Assembly: GCA_947561585.1 (NCBI GenBank)
Contig: CANNZV010000122.1
Span: 124,001 to 188,000 of the forward strand
From: Caprella mutica
Lineage: Eukaryota; Arthropoda; Malacostraca; Amphipoda; Caprellidae
Length of the DNA stretch: 64,000 nucleotides
Reading direction: 5' to 3'
Shown: piece by piece, positions 1 through 8,101 of the stretch
Numbering within the stretch: the first letter of the stretch is position 1
Layout of the letters: every line of letters starts with the position of its first letter
Notes under the pieces: model-generated
What the model saw: only the letters and a program-made list of their open reading frames with translations
Told to the model about the DNA's origin: nothing
Databases searched by the model: none
Position numbers and translations under genes: made by a program

Positions 1-2
1 AT

Positions 3-1112
3 GTATCAACTTTATGGGGACAAAAAAACTTAGTTCTATTATATAATGCTCTCAATGCAAGGGCTACAAATAATTATGATGAATTTTGGAGGATTAAGTT
101 ATACTTTGATTCATGTAAAAGTGAAAGACATTTCGACTACTATACAGAAATTTATAAAAAAGAATTAATAAGAGAAAATGAATTATGGAGACATTCAATA
201 TCAGTAGGTTCGAGCTTTAATAAAGAAGGTAAGATTGACCATGACAATCGATTATTTCTCGCTGAATTTTTCCAAAGAGACCAAACAAAATTGGCGAGAA
301 TTCCAATTACTATTGCATCTATCTTAGAGGGAAGAGCGATTCACAATGAATTTAAAGTTAGGCTGGACATAGTAAACGGAATTGAAGATGCTTTTCAAAA
401 GAAGTTTGCAGAAAATGACTTAAATGATGAGTTGTTTGGCATTGTGTTCAATCCGAAACTTATACTCTACAATGCGGTATTTCATTTAACGGCTTCAAAA
501 TTAGGTATATTAGATTCAAGAAAACTTTTAGAATTAATACATGACATTTCAAACATAACTTTAAATATGCCTGAGGTTGAGTTCGAAAAACTCAAATTAA
601 TAAAAAGGGATGAACCGAAACTTTCGAATGTATACGAAAAACTCATGCAACAAAGAGACTATGGTTTTTTGTATTATACTTTAGCGGAGAATGCTATAAA
701 GCCAAATCAAAAAATATCTCTTGAAGATATCTTGGGAAATTCGAATTTATCTGAGCAAGCAGCTTTTAACAAAAAAGTTAAAGAGGAAATGAATCAGAAT
801 TTAAAGAAATTAATACCAGGTCCTTTTTTTGAAATGGGAAAAGAAACTATTTTGAAAGGGATACAAATTTTTGAAATAAAAGGAATTGGAAATAATTTAG
901 AAAGCACTATGCCCCAATTGGGAAATATAACAACTCCTAAAATGCTTTATAAAGATGACGATGTAAAAATGTATCCTTTACACGATAAATTCGACCCAAA
1001 CATTGCATTAAATAATGTAAATTCAAATATTAAAATTCCTTTTCACGAAGAATATTTTTTGTTCTTCGAAATGAAAGAAAGATGCGAAAGTTTTGTAAAT
1101 GCATGTGTTTAG
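3..1112 (+). CDS. Hypothetical protein, 5' end outside the window
   Basis: The reading frame is open from base 3, so the gene very probably begins left of the window; the first in-frame ATG is only at 291 and the sequence before it reads as normal protein. About 369 residues are visible, mostly charged and predicted helical, with no signal peptide or membrane segment. I do not recognise a family. Its 3' end lies about 20 bp before an attC-like palindrome, and it is on the same strand as the following cassettes, so it is most likely the gene of an integron-type cassette whose 5' R' box is outside the window. Confidence 0.7.
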   Translation, partial: VSTLWGQKNLVLLYNALNARATNNYDEFWRIKLYFDSCKSERHFDYYTEIYKKELIRENELWRHSISVGSSFNKEGKIDHDNRLFLAEFFQRDQTKLARIPITIASILEGRAIHNEFKVRLDIVNGIEDAFQKKFAENDLNDELFGIVFNPKLILYNAVFHLTASKLGILDSRKLLELIHDISNITLNMPEVEFEKLKLIKRDEPKLSNVYEKLMQQRDYGFLYYTLAENAIKPNQKISLEDILGNSNLSEQAAFNKKVKEEMNQNLKKLIPGPFFEMGKETILKGIQIFEIKGIGNNLESTMPQLGNITTPKMLYKDDDVKMYPLHDKFDPNIALNNVNSNIKIPFHEEYFLFFEMKERCESFVNACV

Positions 1113-1132
1113 AAATAAGAAAAGAAGCCAGC

Positions 1133-1201
1133 CAGTAACAATGTGTATGGCGTTCATTGCGAGCAAAAGCTCGCAACGCCGCATACACGAGACCGTTATG
1201 A
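1133..1201 (+). other. attC-like cassette recombination site 1
   Basis: R'' (..GTAAC) and R' (GTTATGA) flank a stem whose arms are TGTATG-type and CATACA-type. The tip is GCGAGCAAAAGCTCGC, with an AGCAAAAGCT hairpin (tip family B). It closes the partial first cassette and opens the first 214-bp ORF-less cassette. Confidence 0.75.
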
Positions 1202-1409
1202 GCAATTAGTCAGGGTGAGCATAGAAAAAGGCAAACCCGCAACTACACATATCGCGCATAAAGTGCAATTCTGGCTAGACGCAGCGAACTGCATTTATGC
1301 CAAGTCGATATGTGTAATTTTTAGGGCTAACGCTCAAAGAGAACAGCACATAACAATGCATATACGCTCATTCCTCCCAAAAGGTCGGAACGACGCATAT
1401 GCGGGAACG
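1196..1409 (+). mobile_element. ORF-less 214-bp gene cassette, copy 1
   Basis: The unit from TT of one GTT to G of the next is 214 bp and recurs at 1410, 4969 and 8096 with no difference that I could see. It has no credible gene: the ATG after R' hits a stop after three codons. It contains a strong internal imperfect palindrome: ACACATATCG at 1245-1254 pairs with 1306-1315, and GCATAAAGTGCA at 1256-1267 pairs with 1290-1300. This would fold as RNA or single-stranded DNA. It ends in its own attC-like site. Confidence 0.8.
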
Positions 1410-1415
1410 TTATGA
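1348..1415 (+). other. attC-like site 2, end of ORF-less cassette copy 1
   Basis: R'' ACATAAC, arm GCATATACG paired with CGCATATGC, tip TCCTCCCAAAAGGTCGGA (tip family C), spacer GGGAAC, R' GTTATGA. Confidence 0.75.
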
Positions 1416-1623
1416 GCAATTAGTCAGGGTGAGCATAGAAAAAGGCAAACCCGCAACTACACATATCGCGCATAAAGTGCAATTCTGGCTAGACGCAGCG
1501 AACTGCATTTATGCCAAGTCGATATGTGTAATTTTTAGGGCTAACGCTCAAAGAGAACAGCACATAACAATGCATATACGCTCATTCCTCCCAAAAGGTC
1601 GGAACGACGCATATGCGGGAACG
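1410..1623 (+). mobile_element. ORF-less 214-bp gene cassette, copy 2 (tandem)
   Basis: A directly adjacent repeat of copy 1 (GTT at 1409 and 1623, exactly 214 bp apart), with the same internal palindrome and the same attC-like end. Tandem identical cassettes are expected from repeated insertion or slippage in an integron-type array. Confidence 0.8.
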
Positions 1624-1629
1624 TTCGCT
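1562..1629 (+). other. attC-like site 3, end of ORF-less cassette copy 2
   Basis: Same palindrome as site 2 with tip family C, but the new R' is GTTCGCT, which belongs to the next cassette. The switch of R' with an unchanged body is what cassette junctions should show. Confidence 0.75.
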
Positions 1630-1841
1630 GTAATTAAAAAGAAAAAAAACAGAGTGCTTACAAAATGGTAAATAATTTATAAGTCAAAATTATTTTTCAA
1701 TTATGACGAATAAATAAAGTATTTCATTTCGGCTAAATCGGATAACATTAAAAACTGTGCTTTGATTTTGGCAAATAATGAAAGTTTGTAAATCAATGAG
1801 AAATTAATATTGACTAAAAGAAAACAACAAAAGATAATCAC

Positions 1842-2246
1842 ATGAAAAGACTAAAATATTATATGATAAAGATATTATTACCAATGATTTTGGTTTCCAT
1901 AATTTTCTCTTGTAAATCAGAAAGTAGTAATTTCGATAAACGAATAATTGGAGATTGGGGGATTTATGTTCAAATATTCGGAGGTTCAGGTGCTTATTGT
2001 AATGCTTGTCCAAGAATAAATTTCAAGGATAATGAAACAGCAATTTTGACGCTACCAACAGATGATAAAGAATATTATAATTGGAGTTCAAAAGAAAGTA
2101 AAATTACAATAAGTCCTCAAAATGAAGGAGCTTCTGACAATTACTTTGATAGTTCTGAATACGAATACGAAATAAGTAACAAAGAAGATTTCATTGAACT
2201 TAAGATTTTAAAAAATAAAGAACGTGGATATATCTTAAGAAAATAA
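1842..2246 (+). CDS. Small putative lipoprotein
   Basis: 134 residues. The N-terminus has a basic start, a hydrophobic stretch (about 10-22) and a lipobox-like IFSC followed by KSESS, so it is probably exported and lipidated at the cysteine. An in-frame ATG seven codons downstream is an alternative start. The mature part begins with a RIIGDWGIY-like motif reminiscent of small lipocalin-like Bacteroidota lipoproteins, but no family assignment is safe. It is the only gene of a cassette that begins GTTCGCTG at 1623 and ends in the matching CAGCGAAC at 2260. About 215 bp of AT-rich leader separates R' from the start, longer than for most cassettes here. Confidence 0.65.
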   Translation: MKRLKYYMIKILLPMILVSIIFSCKSESSNFDKRIIGDWGIYVQIFGGSGAYCNACPRINFKDNETAILTLPTDDKEYYNWSSKESKITISPQNEGASDNYFDSSEYEYEISNKEDFIELKILKNKERGYILRK

Positions 2247-2253
2247 AAACTAC

Positions 2254-2320
2254 AGCGAACAATGTATATACGGCAATAGAGGCTATGCGCCTCTACTGCG
2301 CATATACGGGGCCGTTGTAT
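2254..2320 (+). other. attC-like site 4
   Basis: R'' AGCGAAC matches the cassette's own 5' GTTCGCT. Arms GTATATACG and GCATATAC enclose the tip AGAGGCTATGCGCCTCT (TATG loop, tip family A). R' is GTTGTAT. Confidence 0.8.
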
Positions 2321-2338
2321 GCAAGCAAAAAAGAAAAA

Positions 2339-2935
2339 ATGGAAACTAATAGAATCAAAATACCCAATATAGATTTTCAAGAATTTTTAATCCCAGAAAA
2401 GGAAATTAGTAATGGAGAACTTTACAGAATAGAGTTGGGAATTTCTCACGGTACAAAAAGGCAATTGCTAAATAAAAAAATTGAAAGTGAATGCAAAAAA
2501 CTTAAAATCGCGACGGTCAAGAATTTAAAAAAGAATATCAAATTAAGATACTTTTTCAATTCGAAAACAGTAAATGATTTTCTTGAAGAAAAAGAAATTT
2601 TAAAGGATTCGATTCATCAATTAATCCAAATCTGTAATCAATGTAAGCTGTCAATAAAAGAAGATACAAAATTGACTGATTTAGTGGAACCAGAATTACG
2701 TTTTATTAAACTTTTCATTTTATTAAACAATTACAAAAAAGTTTTTATTGAGACAAGTGGGATGAACCTTAATTTACTTTTTGCAACCTATGGTATAATT
2801 AAAGATTTCTTGATAAAAGGAGGTATTATAATAGAATTGGCGTACCCCCATTTTTGCGAATCAGATGAATTAAAATGGCATGCAACAAGGAATTTAAAGA
2901 CTATTCAAATTGGCGAGATGAAAATATTAAATTAA
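2339..2935 (+). CDS. Hypothetical cassette protein
   Basis: 198 residues from the ATG at 2339, which follows the typical cassette leader (R' then A-rich GAAAAA). A longer frame from 2285 would run through the attC palindrome and is unlikely. The protein looks soluble, with no signal peptide. It starts METNRIKIPN and has a C-terminal hydrophobic segment around GMNLNLLFATYGIIKDFLIKGGII followed by a cysteine-containing stretch. I do not recognise the family. The cassette begins GTTGTATGC at 2314 and ends GCATACAAC at 2953, a perfect R-box match. Confidence 0.6.
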   Translation: METNRIKIPNIDFQEFLIPEKEISNGELYRIELGISHGTKRQLLNKKIESECKKLKIATVKNLKKNIKLRYFFNSKTVNDFLEEKEILKDSIHQLIQICNQCKLSIKEDTKLTDLVEPELRFIKLFILLNNYKKVFIETSGMNLNLLFATYGIIKDFLIKGGIIIELAYPHFCESDELKWHATRNLKTIQIGEMKILN

Positions 2936-2946
2936 AAGAAGCCAGC

Positions 2947-3014
2947 ATACAACAATGGCTACAACGGCAATAGGGGCTATGCGCCCCTACTGCGTGTAGC
3001 CGGGGACGTTGGCT
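2947..3014 (+). other. attC-like site 5 (best example)
   Basis: R'' ATACAAC, unpaired AAT, arm GGCTACA paired with TGTAGCC, then ACGGCA against TGCG leaving single extra-helical bases, tip TAGGGGC-TATG-CGCCCCTA, spacer GGGGAC, R' GTTGGCT. Extra-helical bases on one arm and an unpaired central spacer are attC hallmarks. Confidence 0.85.
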
Positions 3015-3033
3015 GCAACCAGAAAAGAAAAAA

Positions 3034-3930
3034 ATGAAAGCATCGATTCTAATAATCTTCATCTTTAGTTTTTTAAACCCGATTTTATGTCAAATCAAAT
3101 CCGAAAGACAAGTTGAATATCGATTAAATAAAGATGCTTCAAAAAGAGGATTCCATAATAATTCATCAAAAGATAGTTGTGTAATCTTTTGGGAAGAATA
3201 TAATCGAAACAGAAAAGTTACAATTGAATATGATTTTCCTTCAGATAGATGCTGGCAAATAAATGGACCTTGGGAACATCATTACTATTATGATTCAAAA
3301 CAAAGAATTATTGAACATAGAGATTTTGGTAGTAAAGAGGGAGAAGATAGAACATTAATGAGAAATCACTTTTTTTCATATCCTCATTTAAAAGAGCCAA
3401 ATAAAGCAAATGAAGTTTTGATAGTTTATGACTTTAGAGCAAAGACAAAAATAGAAGAAGAAAAAATTGATACATTCTATTTTGATACAAAAAATACAAA
3501 AGGTCTATATGACTTTTTCAGAACAGGCTGGACATTCGATACAATTAAATCTGACCAAGGACATTTTATATTCAGAACAGATTTTCAATATGAAAAGGAT
3601 TTATTTAAGCCAATAATAATTGGGGCATTAATAAATAAAGAAACCGTCAAAGATTTCGAAATTGCTCTAATAAATAACATGAATGAATTATCTAACAACT
3701 TACAAAAAGTTCATAAAACAAAAAATTTACATTCATGTGAATTCGTCTTTAAAGAAACAAGTAAAAGAAGAGAACTTCAATTAAGAACCACAGAAAATTT
3801 TATTAATATTGAATATAAATTCATAAATAAGCACGGAGATGACTATCTAACTTTTTACTATGAATATTATATCAATGGAGATAAATTGAAAAAGAAGGGA
3901 TTTGTAAAATCATATATAGATTACTATTAA
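3034..3930 (+). CDS. Hypothetical secreted protein
   Basis: 298 residues with a clear N-terminal signal sequence (MKASILIIFIFSFLNPILCQ), most likely cleaved after the cysteine-glutamine region, so export to the periplasm or outer membrane is inferred. The rest is charged and aromatic-rich, with several predicted beta strands and no recognised motif. It starts 26 bp after the R' box GTTGGCTGC in the usual A-rich cassette leader. The cassette closes with GCAGCCAAC at 3949, the exact complement of its own start. Confidence 0.65.
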   Translation: MKASILIIFIFSFLNPILCQIKSERQVEYRLNKDASKRGFHNNSSKDSCVIFWEEYNRNRKVTIEYDFPSDRCWQINGPWEHHYYYDSKQRIIEHRDFGSKEGEDRTLMRNHFFSYPHLKEPNKANEVLIVYDFRAKTKIEEEKIDTFYFDTKNTKGLYDFFRTGWTFDTIKSDQGHFIFRTDFQYEKDLFKPIIIGALINKETVKDFEIALINNMNELSNNLQKVHKTKNLHSCEFVFKETSKRRELQLRTTENFINIEYKFINKHGDDYLTFYYEYYINGDKLKKKGFVKSYIDYY

Positions 3931-3942
3931 AAAGAAGGCAGC

Positions 3943-4010
3943 AGCCAACAATGGCTACAACGGCAATAGAGGCTATGCGCCTCTACTGCGTGTAGCCGGG
4001 GACGTTATGC
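3943..4010 (+). other. attC-like site 6
   Basis: R'' AGCCAAC, arms GGCTACA and TGTAGCC, tip AGAGGC-TATG-CGCCTCT, R' GTTATGC. It differs from site 5 by a paired change in the tip stem (GGGG/CCCC to GAGG/CCTC). Confidence 0.8.
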
Positions 4011-4063
4011 TCAAGTAAAAAGAAAAAAATCATCATCCTACAAATAAATAAAAACAAAGAGAT

Positions 4064-4894
4064 ATGCCAAGAAAGAAAAAACCTACTCCAAAAGAGATTC
4101 TAAAAAAGATTTACAAAGAAGAAGAAATTTCAAAATCTGTTTTAAGAGATTTGGGAATAGACCATAATAAATTGCCTTTAAAATTTAAGAATTTTTACAT
4201 TAAGAAAAATATCCTTGGTACCATCAAATTCAATGTAAATAATAAGTATAATGATTTAGATGGGTTGCCTATAAAGGAAAATGAGAAATTAATAAAAAAA
4301 ATTCTTAGAAATTGGCATGCTGGTAAAAAAAGTATACTGTTTACTGAGATGATAGACTTAAATATTTTCACCCCCCTGACAAAGTTTACAATAGGAGAAA
4401 ATATTCAACTTAAAAGCGATGGTGAAGATGCCTATAAAATTCAAAGAATAAAAAAAGATAAAGACCTTGAGGGAAGATGGGAAAACGAAGCTGTCACTAT
4501 GAAAAGAATTATTGATTCACTAAGAGAATATGAATTCAATACAAAAAGGCAAAGAATGAATGAAATAAGTTTGAATAAGGACTTAATCGATTTCTTTAAA
4601 ACAAAGTTTGTTATATCCGTAAAACCAACAAGAAAAGAATTAGTGGATATTGCTATTGGAAAAGGAAAAGATAGAATTTATATCGAAGTAAAATTAGCCA
4701 AACAAATTAAGAAAAGAGACGAAAGTTTTATAGCTCGTTCTCAAATCGAAACATATAATAAAAGTATTCCCGCACCAAAATTGATGTTATTAGTCGCTGG
4801 AACAAAAGCAAATAAACAGGTTGAATATGTTCAAGATGTTCTTGATAAAGCAAAAGAATTAAAAATAAAAACAATATACTTGAATCCTGAATAA
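4064..4894 (+). CDS. Putative PD-(D/E)XK-like nuclease
   Basis: 276 residues with no signal peptide and a strongly basic N-terminus (MPRKKKPTPK). The C-terminal third carries D195, then 12 residues later E208-V-K210 after a hydrophobic strand (RIYIEVKLAK), followed by a helix and a LMLLVAGT strand. This D...ExK layout is the core of PD-(D/E)XK restriction-endonuclease-like folds; the family is known for DNA cleavage, and function here is inferred. No helicase, methylase or immunity partner lies beside it: it is the only gene in a cassette bounded by GTTATGCTC (4004) and GAGCATAAC (4914). It could be an orphan defence nuclease or a fold relative without activity. Confidence 0.5.
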   Translation: MPRKKKPTPKEILKKIYKEEEISKSVLRDLGIDHNKLPLKFKNFYIKKNILGTIKFNVNNKYNDLDGLPIKENEKLIKKILRNWHAGKKSILFTEMIDLNIFTPLTKFTIGENIQLKSDGEDAYKIQRIKKDKDLEGRWENEAVTMKRIIDSLREYEFNTKRQRMNEISLNKDLIDFFKTKFVISVKPTRKELVDIAIGKGKDRIYIEVKLAKQIKKRDESFIARSQIETYNKSIPAPKLMLLVAGTKANKQVEYVQDVLDKAKELKIKTIYLNPE

Positions 4895-4907
4895 AAATAA
4901 AACCTGA

Positions 4908-4974
4908 GCATAACAATGTATATACGCCAATCGCCGCTATGCGCGGCGACTGCGCATATACGGGGACGTTATGA
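4908..4974 (+). other. attC-like site 7
   Basis: R'' GCATAAC, arms GTATATACG and CGCATATAC, tip CGCCGC-TATG-CGCGGCG (family A), R' GTTATGA. Confidence 0.8.
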
Positions 4975-5182
4975 GCAATTAGTCAGGGTGAGCATAGAAA
5001 AAGGCAAACCCGCAACTACACATATCGCGCATAAAGTGCAATTCTGGCTAGACGCAGCGAACTGCATTTATGCCAAGTCGATATGTGTAATTTTTAGGGC
5101 TAACGCTCAAAGAGAACAGCACATAACAATGCATATACGCTCATTCCTCCCAAAAGGTCGGAACGACGCATATGCGGGAACG
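4969..5182 (+). mobile_element. ORF-less 214-bp gene cassette, copy 3
   Basis: Same sequence as copies 1 and 2, now between the nuclease cassette and the HEAT-repeat cassette. The distance between its GTT boxes (4968 and 5182) is again 214 bp. Confidence 0.8.
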
Positions 5183-5188
5183 TTAGCT
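5121..5188 (+). other. attC-like site 8, end of ORF-less cassette copy 3
   Basis: Body as in site 2 (tip family C), but R' is GTTAGCT of the following cassette. Confidence 0.75.
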
Positions 5189-5201
5189 GCAAGGAGAAAA
5201 A

Positions 5202-5762
5202 ATGAAAGAAACCAATTCAAATAGCGAAATCGAAAATTGGAAAGAAGAAATTCAATCCGAAGATTGGGAAGTTGCATTAAATGCGGCAGATAATCTTGGG
5301 AAAATAGGTGGAGATAATGTTGTCAAATTTTTAATTAAACTATTGGAATCAAATGACGCAAGAATAAGAAATGCGGCTGCACTTTCAATAAGAGAAACAA
5401 AAGATAGTCGTGCAATTGAACCACTTCTAAAATCTATATTCAAACCAGAGAATAGAGATTATAACGGAACAATGGTTTATGCTTTGCAAACTTTGGATTG
5501 TAAAAATCAACTTGTAGAATTATTCCAAATTCTCTTCTATGAATCTTACGAATCTAAAATGGGAGCATATACAATTTTGGATGAGCAGATTTTTGAATTT
5601 AGTCGAAAAGATTTAATAGAAATCCAAAGGATGTGGAAAGAATGTATTGACAAACCTGAAATTGCAAATGGTTTCGATAAGGAAGAAACATTATCGATGA
5701 TGAATGACGCTTACGAAGGATTTATGGAATACTTAAAAGAAAAAAATGAACCCAGCAGCTAA
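5202..5762 (+). CDS. HEAT-repeat protein
   Basis: 186 residues, cytoplasmic. The N-terminal half contains two to three HEAT-like helical pairs (WEVALNAADNLGKIGG, VVKFLIKLLES, ARIRNAAALSIRETKDSRAIEPLLKSIF) of the PBS-lyase HEAT type, a scaffold that usually mediates protein binding. The C-terminal half is helical and unrecognised. The ATG at 5202 follows an AAGGAG-like stretch and lies about 20 bp after the R' box GTTAGCTGC. The gene ends inside the cassette end, with R'' AGCTAAC overlapping the stop. Partner unknown. Confidence 0.7.
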   Translation: MKETNSNSEIENWKEEIQSEDWEVALNAADNLGKIGGDNVVKFLIKLLESNDARIRNAAALSIRETKDSRAIEPLLKSIFKPENRDYNGTMVYALQTLDCKNQLVELFQILFYESYESKMGAYTILDEQIFEFSRKDLIEIQRMWKECIDKPEIANGFDKEETLSMMNDAYEGFMEYLKEKNEPSS

Positions 5763-5823
5763 CAAAGCATAAAATGGTCATCCGCCCTATGCGGGCGCAC
5801 GCCATTTATGCAGACCGTTCCAC
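5757..5823 (+). other. attC-like site 9
   Basis: R'' AGCTAAC overlaps the stop codon of the preceding gene. Arms GCATAAAATGG and CCATTTATGC enclose the tip CCGCCC-TATG-CGGGCG. R' is GTTCCAC. Confidence 0.75.
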
Positions 5824-5897
5824 ACCATTAAAAAAGAAAAAAAACAAGACATCTACAAATCGAAAAAATGTTCTCAGTCTAAATATTAAAATCAAAA

Positions 5898-6281
5898 ATG
5901 AATCATGAAAATAAAATATTAGGAATTTCAATTATTGCAATAGGGTTGTTTTTAAGTATTGATAGTGCACTTCTATATTACTATTACAATTACACAAGTA
6001 TATTATTTGTCTACATGCACCCTACTTATGAATTAGTTGCAAGATTCATTTTTGGTTTAACAATGATTCCAATCGGTACTTTAATTTTCCTAAATAGGGA
6101 AATGGGTTTTAAAACATTAAATTTACTTGCATTGGCTATGATAATTTATGGAGTGATTAGATTTGCGATTAATCTCGAATTCTGGATAGAAGAATTCTAT
6201 GCAGGATTTTTATACATAATTGCAGGAGTATTCTTTTTGAAAATAGTTCAAAGAAATAAATTCAAATTAAGTCAGGCTTAA
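5898..6281 (+). CDS. Small integral membrane protein
   Basis: 127 residues with about four hydrophobic segments (roughly 10-30, 45-65, 72-90 and 100-118), so a polytopic inner-membrane protein of unknown function. It is the first gene of a two-gene cassette, six bases before the next start, so the two are probably co-transcribed and perhaps co-acting. The cassette begins GTTCCACACC at 5817 with about 80 bp of leader. Confidence 0.6.
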   Translation: MNHENKILGISIIAIGLFLSIDSALLYYYYNYTSILFVYMHPTYELVARFIFGLTMIPIGTLIFLNREMGFKTLNLLALAMIIYGVIRFAINLEFWIEEFYAGFLYIIAGVFFLKIVQRNKFKLSQA

Positions 6282-6286
6282 AAATC

Positions 6287-6661
6287 ATGGAAAAAGAAAT
6301 TGAAATACAAATAATTGAACCTCCAATTTATGAAGAGTTAAATTGGAATATGGAATTAATTATGAAAGCATTGGAATATCTTCGTCAAAATTTATCAAAA
6401 CATCTGACAGAAATTCCCAAAAGCGCAAAGTATTTTATTCATGAGTTCGCTGATAAATTTGGTAATCCTTATCCATTATTAGCAGTAGGTTGTGAAGACC
6501 CAAATGAATTCGATAAGATTCCAGACTTTAATGTGCTATTCGAAAGAGTAAATGAAATAGTCGTCAAAGAAATAACAGTCGAAAAACTAAAAAGGGAAAT
6601 AATTAATGTTAATTCAATAACTTGGGAAGAGTTACAAAAAGTAAAATACTACCCAAAATAA
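6287..6661 (+). CDS. Hypothetical small protein, second gene of a two-gene cassette
   Basis: 124 residues, acidic and soluble by appearance. No motif recognised; the middle contains a FIHEFADKFGNPYPLLAVGCEDP segment. It lies 6 bp after the membrane-protein gene. The cassette ends with GGTGTGGAAC at 6682, the complement of its 5' box. Two-gene cassettes that keep a tight pair are often paired functions, for example an effector with its modulator; nothing in the sequence proves that here. Confidence 0.55.
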   Translation: MEKEIEIQIIEPPIYEELNWNMELIMKALEYLRQNLSKHLTEIPKSAKYFIHEFADKFGNPYPLLAVGCEDPNEFDKIPDFNVLFERVNEIVVKEITVEKLKREIINVNSITWEELQKVKYYPK

Positions 6662-6675
6662 AAAATAAAAACGGT

Positions 6676-6743
6676 GTGGAACAAAGTGTAAAACGGCAAT
6701 ATGGGCTATGCGCCCATACTGCGTTTACACAAGACCGTTATAT
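6676..6743 (+). other. attC-like site 10
   Basis: R'' GTGGAAC, arms GTGTAAAACG and CGTTTACAC with extra-helical bases, tip ATGGGC-TATG-CGCCCAT, spacer AAGACC, R' GTTATAT. Confidence 0.8.
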
Positions 6744-6778
6744 TCAATTAAGAAAAAAAAACAATACACTTACGTCGA

Positions 6779-7375
6779 ATGGGAAACAGTATAAATTTAA
6801 GAGCAAAGAATGAAACACTAGAAGAAGAATATCGAAAAACAGGGAAATTTCCTTCTTTAACAAAAAATTATAATGTTTTTATTTGGGGAATTGAATCATG
6901 GGGAGAGGATTGTGAATTTAATCAAATTCAAAAATTCTATGAGATAGATTTAAGTCCACTTAGAACGTTCAATTTCGGAGGACTAGGAATACACACCGAA
7001 GAAATTGATGGTTGGAGAGATTGGGAATTATCAAAGGTCTCAAAGCAAGAAGAAATCAACAAAATAAATTCTGAATACCAAGAAAAACTAAAGAAGGCAA
7101 TTGAAAAAGATAAATTTGACTATAAAAATAATTGGGTTAATACTCAAAGAGTAAAACAAGTTATACATGAATTGATTTCTAAAATCAAAGAAAAGCCAGT
7201 TAAAATCAATCAATTAGATTCATATAATTACATTTATGAGACGTTTGAAATGAATAGGCTAAATCATAAAAAAAATAGATATTATATTTTAGATGACTTT
7301 GAACACATAATAGACTTTGCTAATTTTATAGAATCAAAAGATGAAAATAAAATGTCGTTTTACACAATTGGGTAA
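6779..7375 (+). CDS. Hypothetical cassette protein
   Basis: 198 residues starting MGNSINLRAKNE, soluble, rich in lysine, glutamate and aromatic residues. The N-terminal half has IWGIESWGEDCEF and GWRDWELSKVSKQEE segments; the middle is a charged helical stretch. No family recognised. The ATG at 6779 is the only in-frame start near the cassette head; R' is GTTATATTC at 6737, and the end carries the complementary GAATATAAC. Confidence 0.55.
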   Translation: MGNSINLRAKNETLEEEYRKTGKFPSLTKNYNVFIWGIESWGEDCEFNQIQKFYEIDLSPLRTFNFGGLGIHTEEIDGWRDWELSKVSKQEEINKINSEYQEKLKKAIEKDKFDYKNNWVNTQRVKQVIHELISKIKEKPVKINQLDSYNYIYETFEMNRLNHKKNRYYILDDFEHIIDFANFIESKDENKMSFYTIG

Positions 7376-7389
7376 AAAATAAAAACTGA

Positions 7390-7456
7390 ATATAACAATG
7401 TATATACGCCAATCACCGCTATGCGCGGCGACTGCGCATATACGAGACCGTTCGCT
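7390..7456 (+). other. attC-like site 11
   Basis: R'' ATATAAC, arms GTATATACG and CGCATATAC, tip CACCGC-TATG-CGCGGCG with one mismatch against site 7, R' GTTCGCT. Confidence 0.75.
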
Positions 7457-7570
7457 GCAAGCAGAAAAGAAAAAAATCATTCTTTCAAATAAGCAAAGGG
7501 TAAAAGGGTTTTAAATAATTCAGATAATAAAAAGTAAATTCATTTTTTAATCGGCAAATAAAAAACGAAA

Positions 7571-8017
7571 ATGGAATCAATCATAAAAGACAATACAAAT
7601 AAGTCAAATCTTAAAAAAAGAACTTTGGCTTCAATTGTCGATTATGGATTTTTTCTATCAATAACTTTCGCCTACATAATGTACTTTGGAGAACCAGATG
7701 GAGAAGGTGGATATTCTGTAAAAGGACTTCTTGCATTAGTTGTACCAATTGCTTGGTTTTTATATTTTGTAGTAATCGAAACAATTAACGAAGCAACTTT
7801 AGGACATCAAGCTTTTAATCTTTCGGTCAAAACGGAAAATGGAAAACCAATATCATTAAAGCAATCTTTTAAAAGACATTTACTTGACCCAATAGATATT
7901 TTTATGTTTGGAATCCCTGCAAGAATTGCAATTAAAAATTCAGATAAGAATCAAAGACTTGGAGATATGTGGGCAAAGACAATTATGATTGACTTAACAG
8001 ACAAAGGACAAAATTGA
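7571..8017 (+). CDS. RDD family membrane protein
   Basis: 148 residues. The start LKKRTLASIVDYGFFLSI holds the R and D of the RDD signature in the first membrane helix; a second helix follows at about 55-75. The C-terminal part ends with QRLGDMWAKT, the conserved LGD region of the family. RDD proteins are small inner-membrane proteins, some proposed to transport ions or compatible solutes; substrate unknown here. It stands alone in a cassette (GTTCGCTGC at 7450, GCAGCGAAC at 8041) with an unusually long leader of about 110 bp that may hold its own promoter. Confidence 0.75.
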   Translation: MESIIKDNTNKSNLKKRTLASIVDYGFFLSITFAYIMYFGEPDGEGGYSVKGLLALVVPIAWFLYFVVIETINEATLGHQAFNLSVKTENGKPISLKQSFKRHLLDPIDIFMFGIPARIAIKNSDKNQRLGDMWAKTIMIDLTDKGQN

Positions 8018-8034
8018 AATAAAAAAAAGCCAGC

Positions 8035-8101
8035 AGCGAACAAAGCATCAACGCCCATGTGCGCTATGCGCGCACACGTCGTCGATGCAGGGACGTTATG
8101 A
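8035..8101 (+). other. attC-like site 12
   Basis: R'' AGCGAAC, arm GCATCAACG paired with CGTCGATGC, tip TGTGCGC-TATG-CGCGCACA, spacer AGGGAC, R' GTTATGA. Confidence 0.75.

Noticed and set aside
1143..1671. Open frames of about 90 codons running through the 214-bp cassettes (also at 4916 and 8085)
   Set aside because: They cross attC palindromes and the cassette junction; 214 is not a multiple of three, so tandem copies change frame. Conservation of the DNA explains their similarity.
2285..2338. Upstream extension of the gene at 2339 (and likewise at 10298 and 35244)
   Set aside because: The extra codons lie within the attC-like site or cassette head. The downstream ATG follows the A-rich leader shared by many cassettes and, for 10337, opens a good signal peptide.
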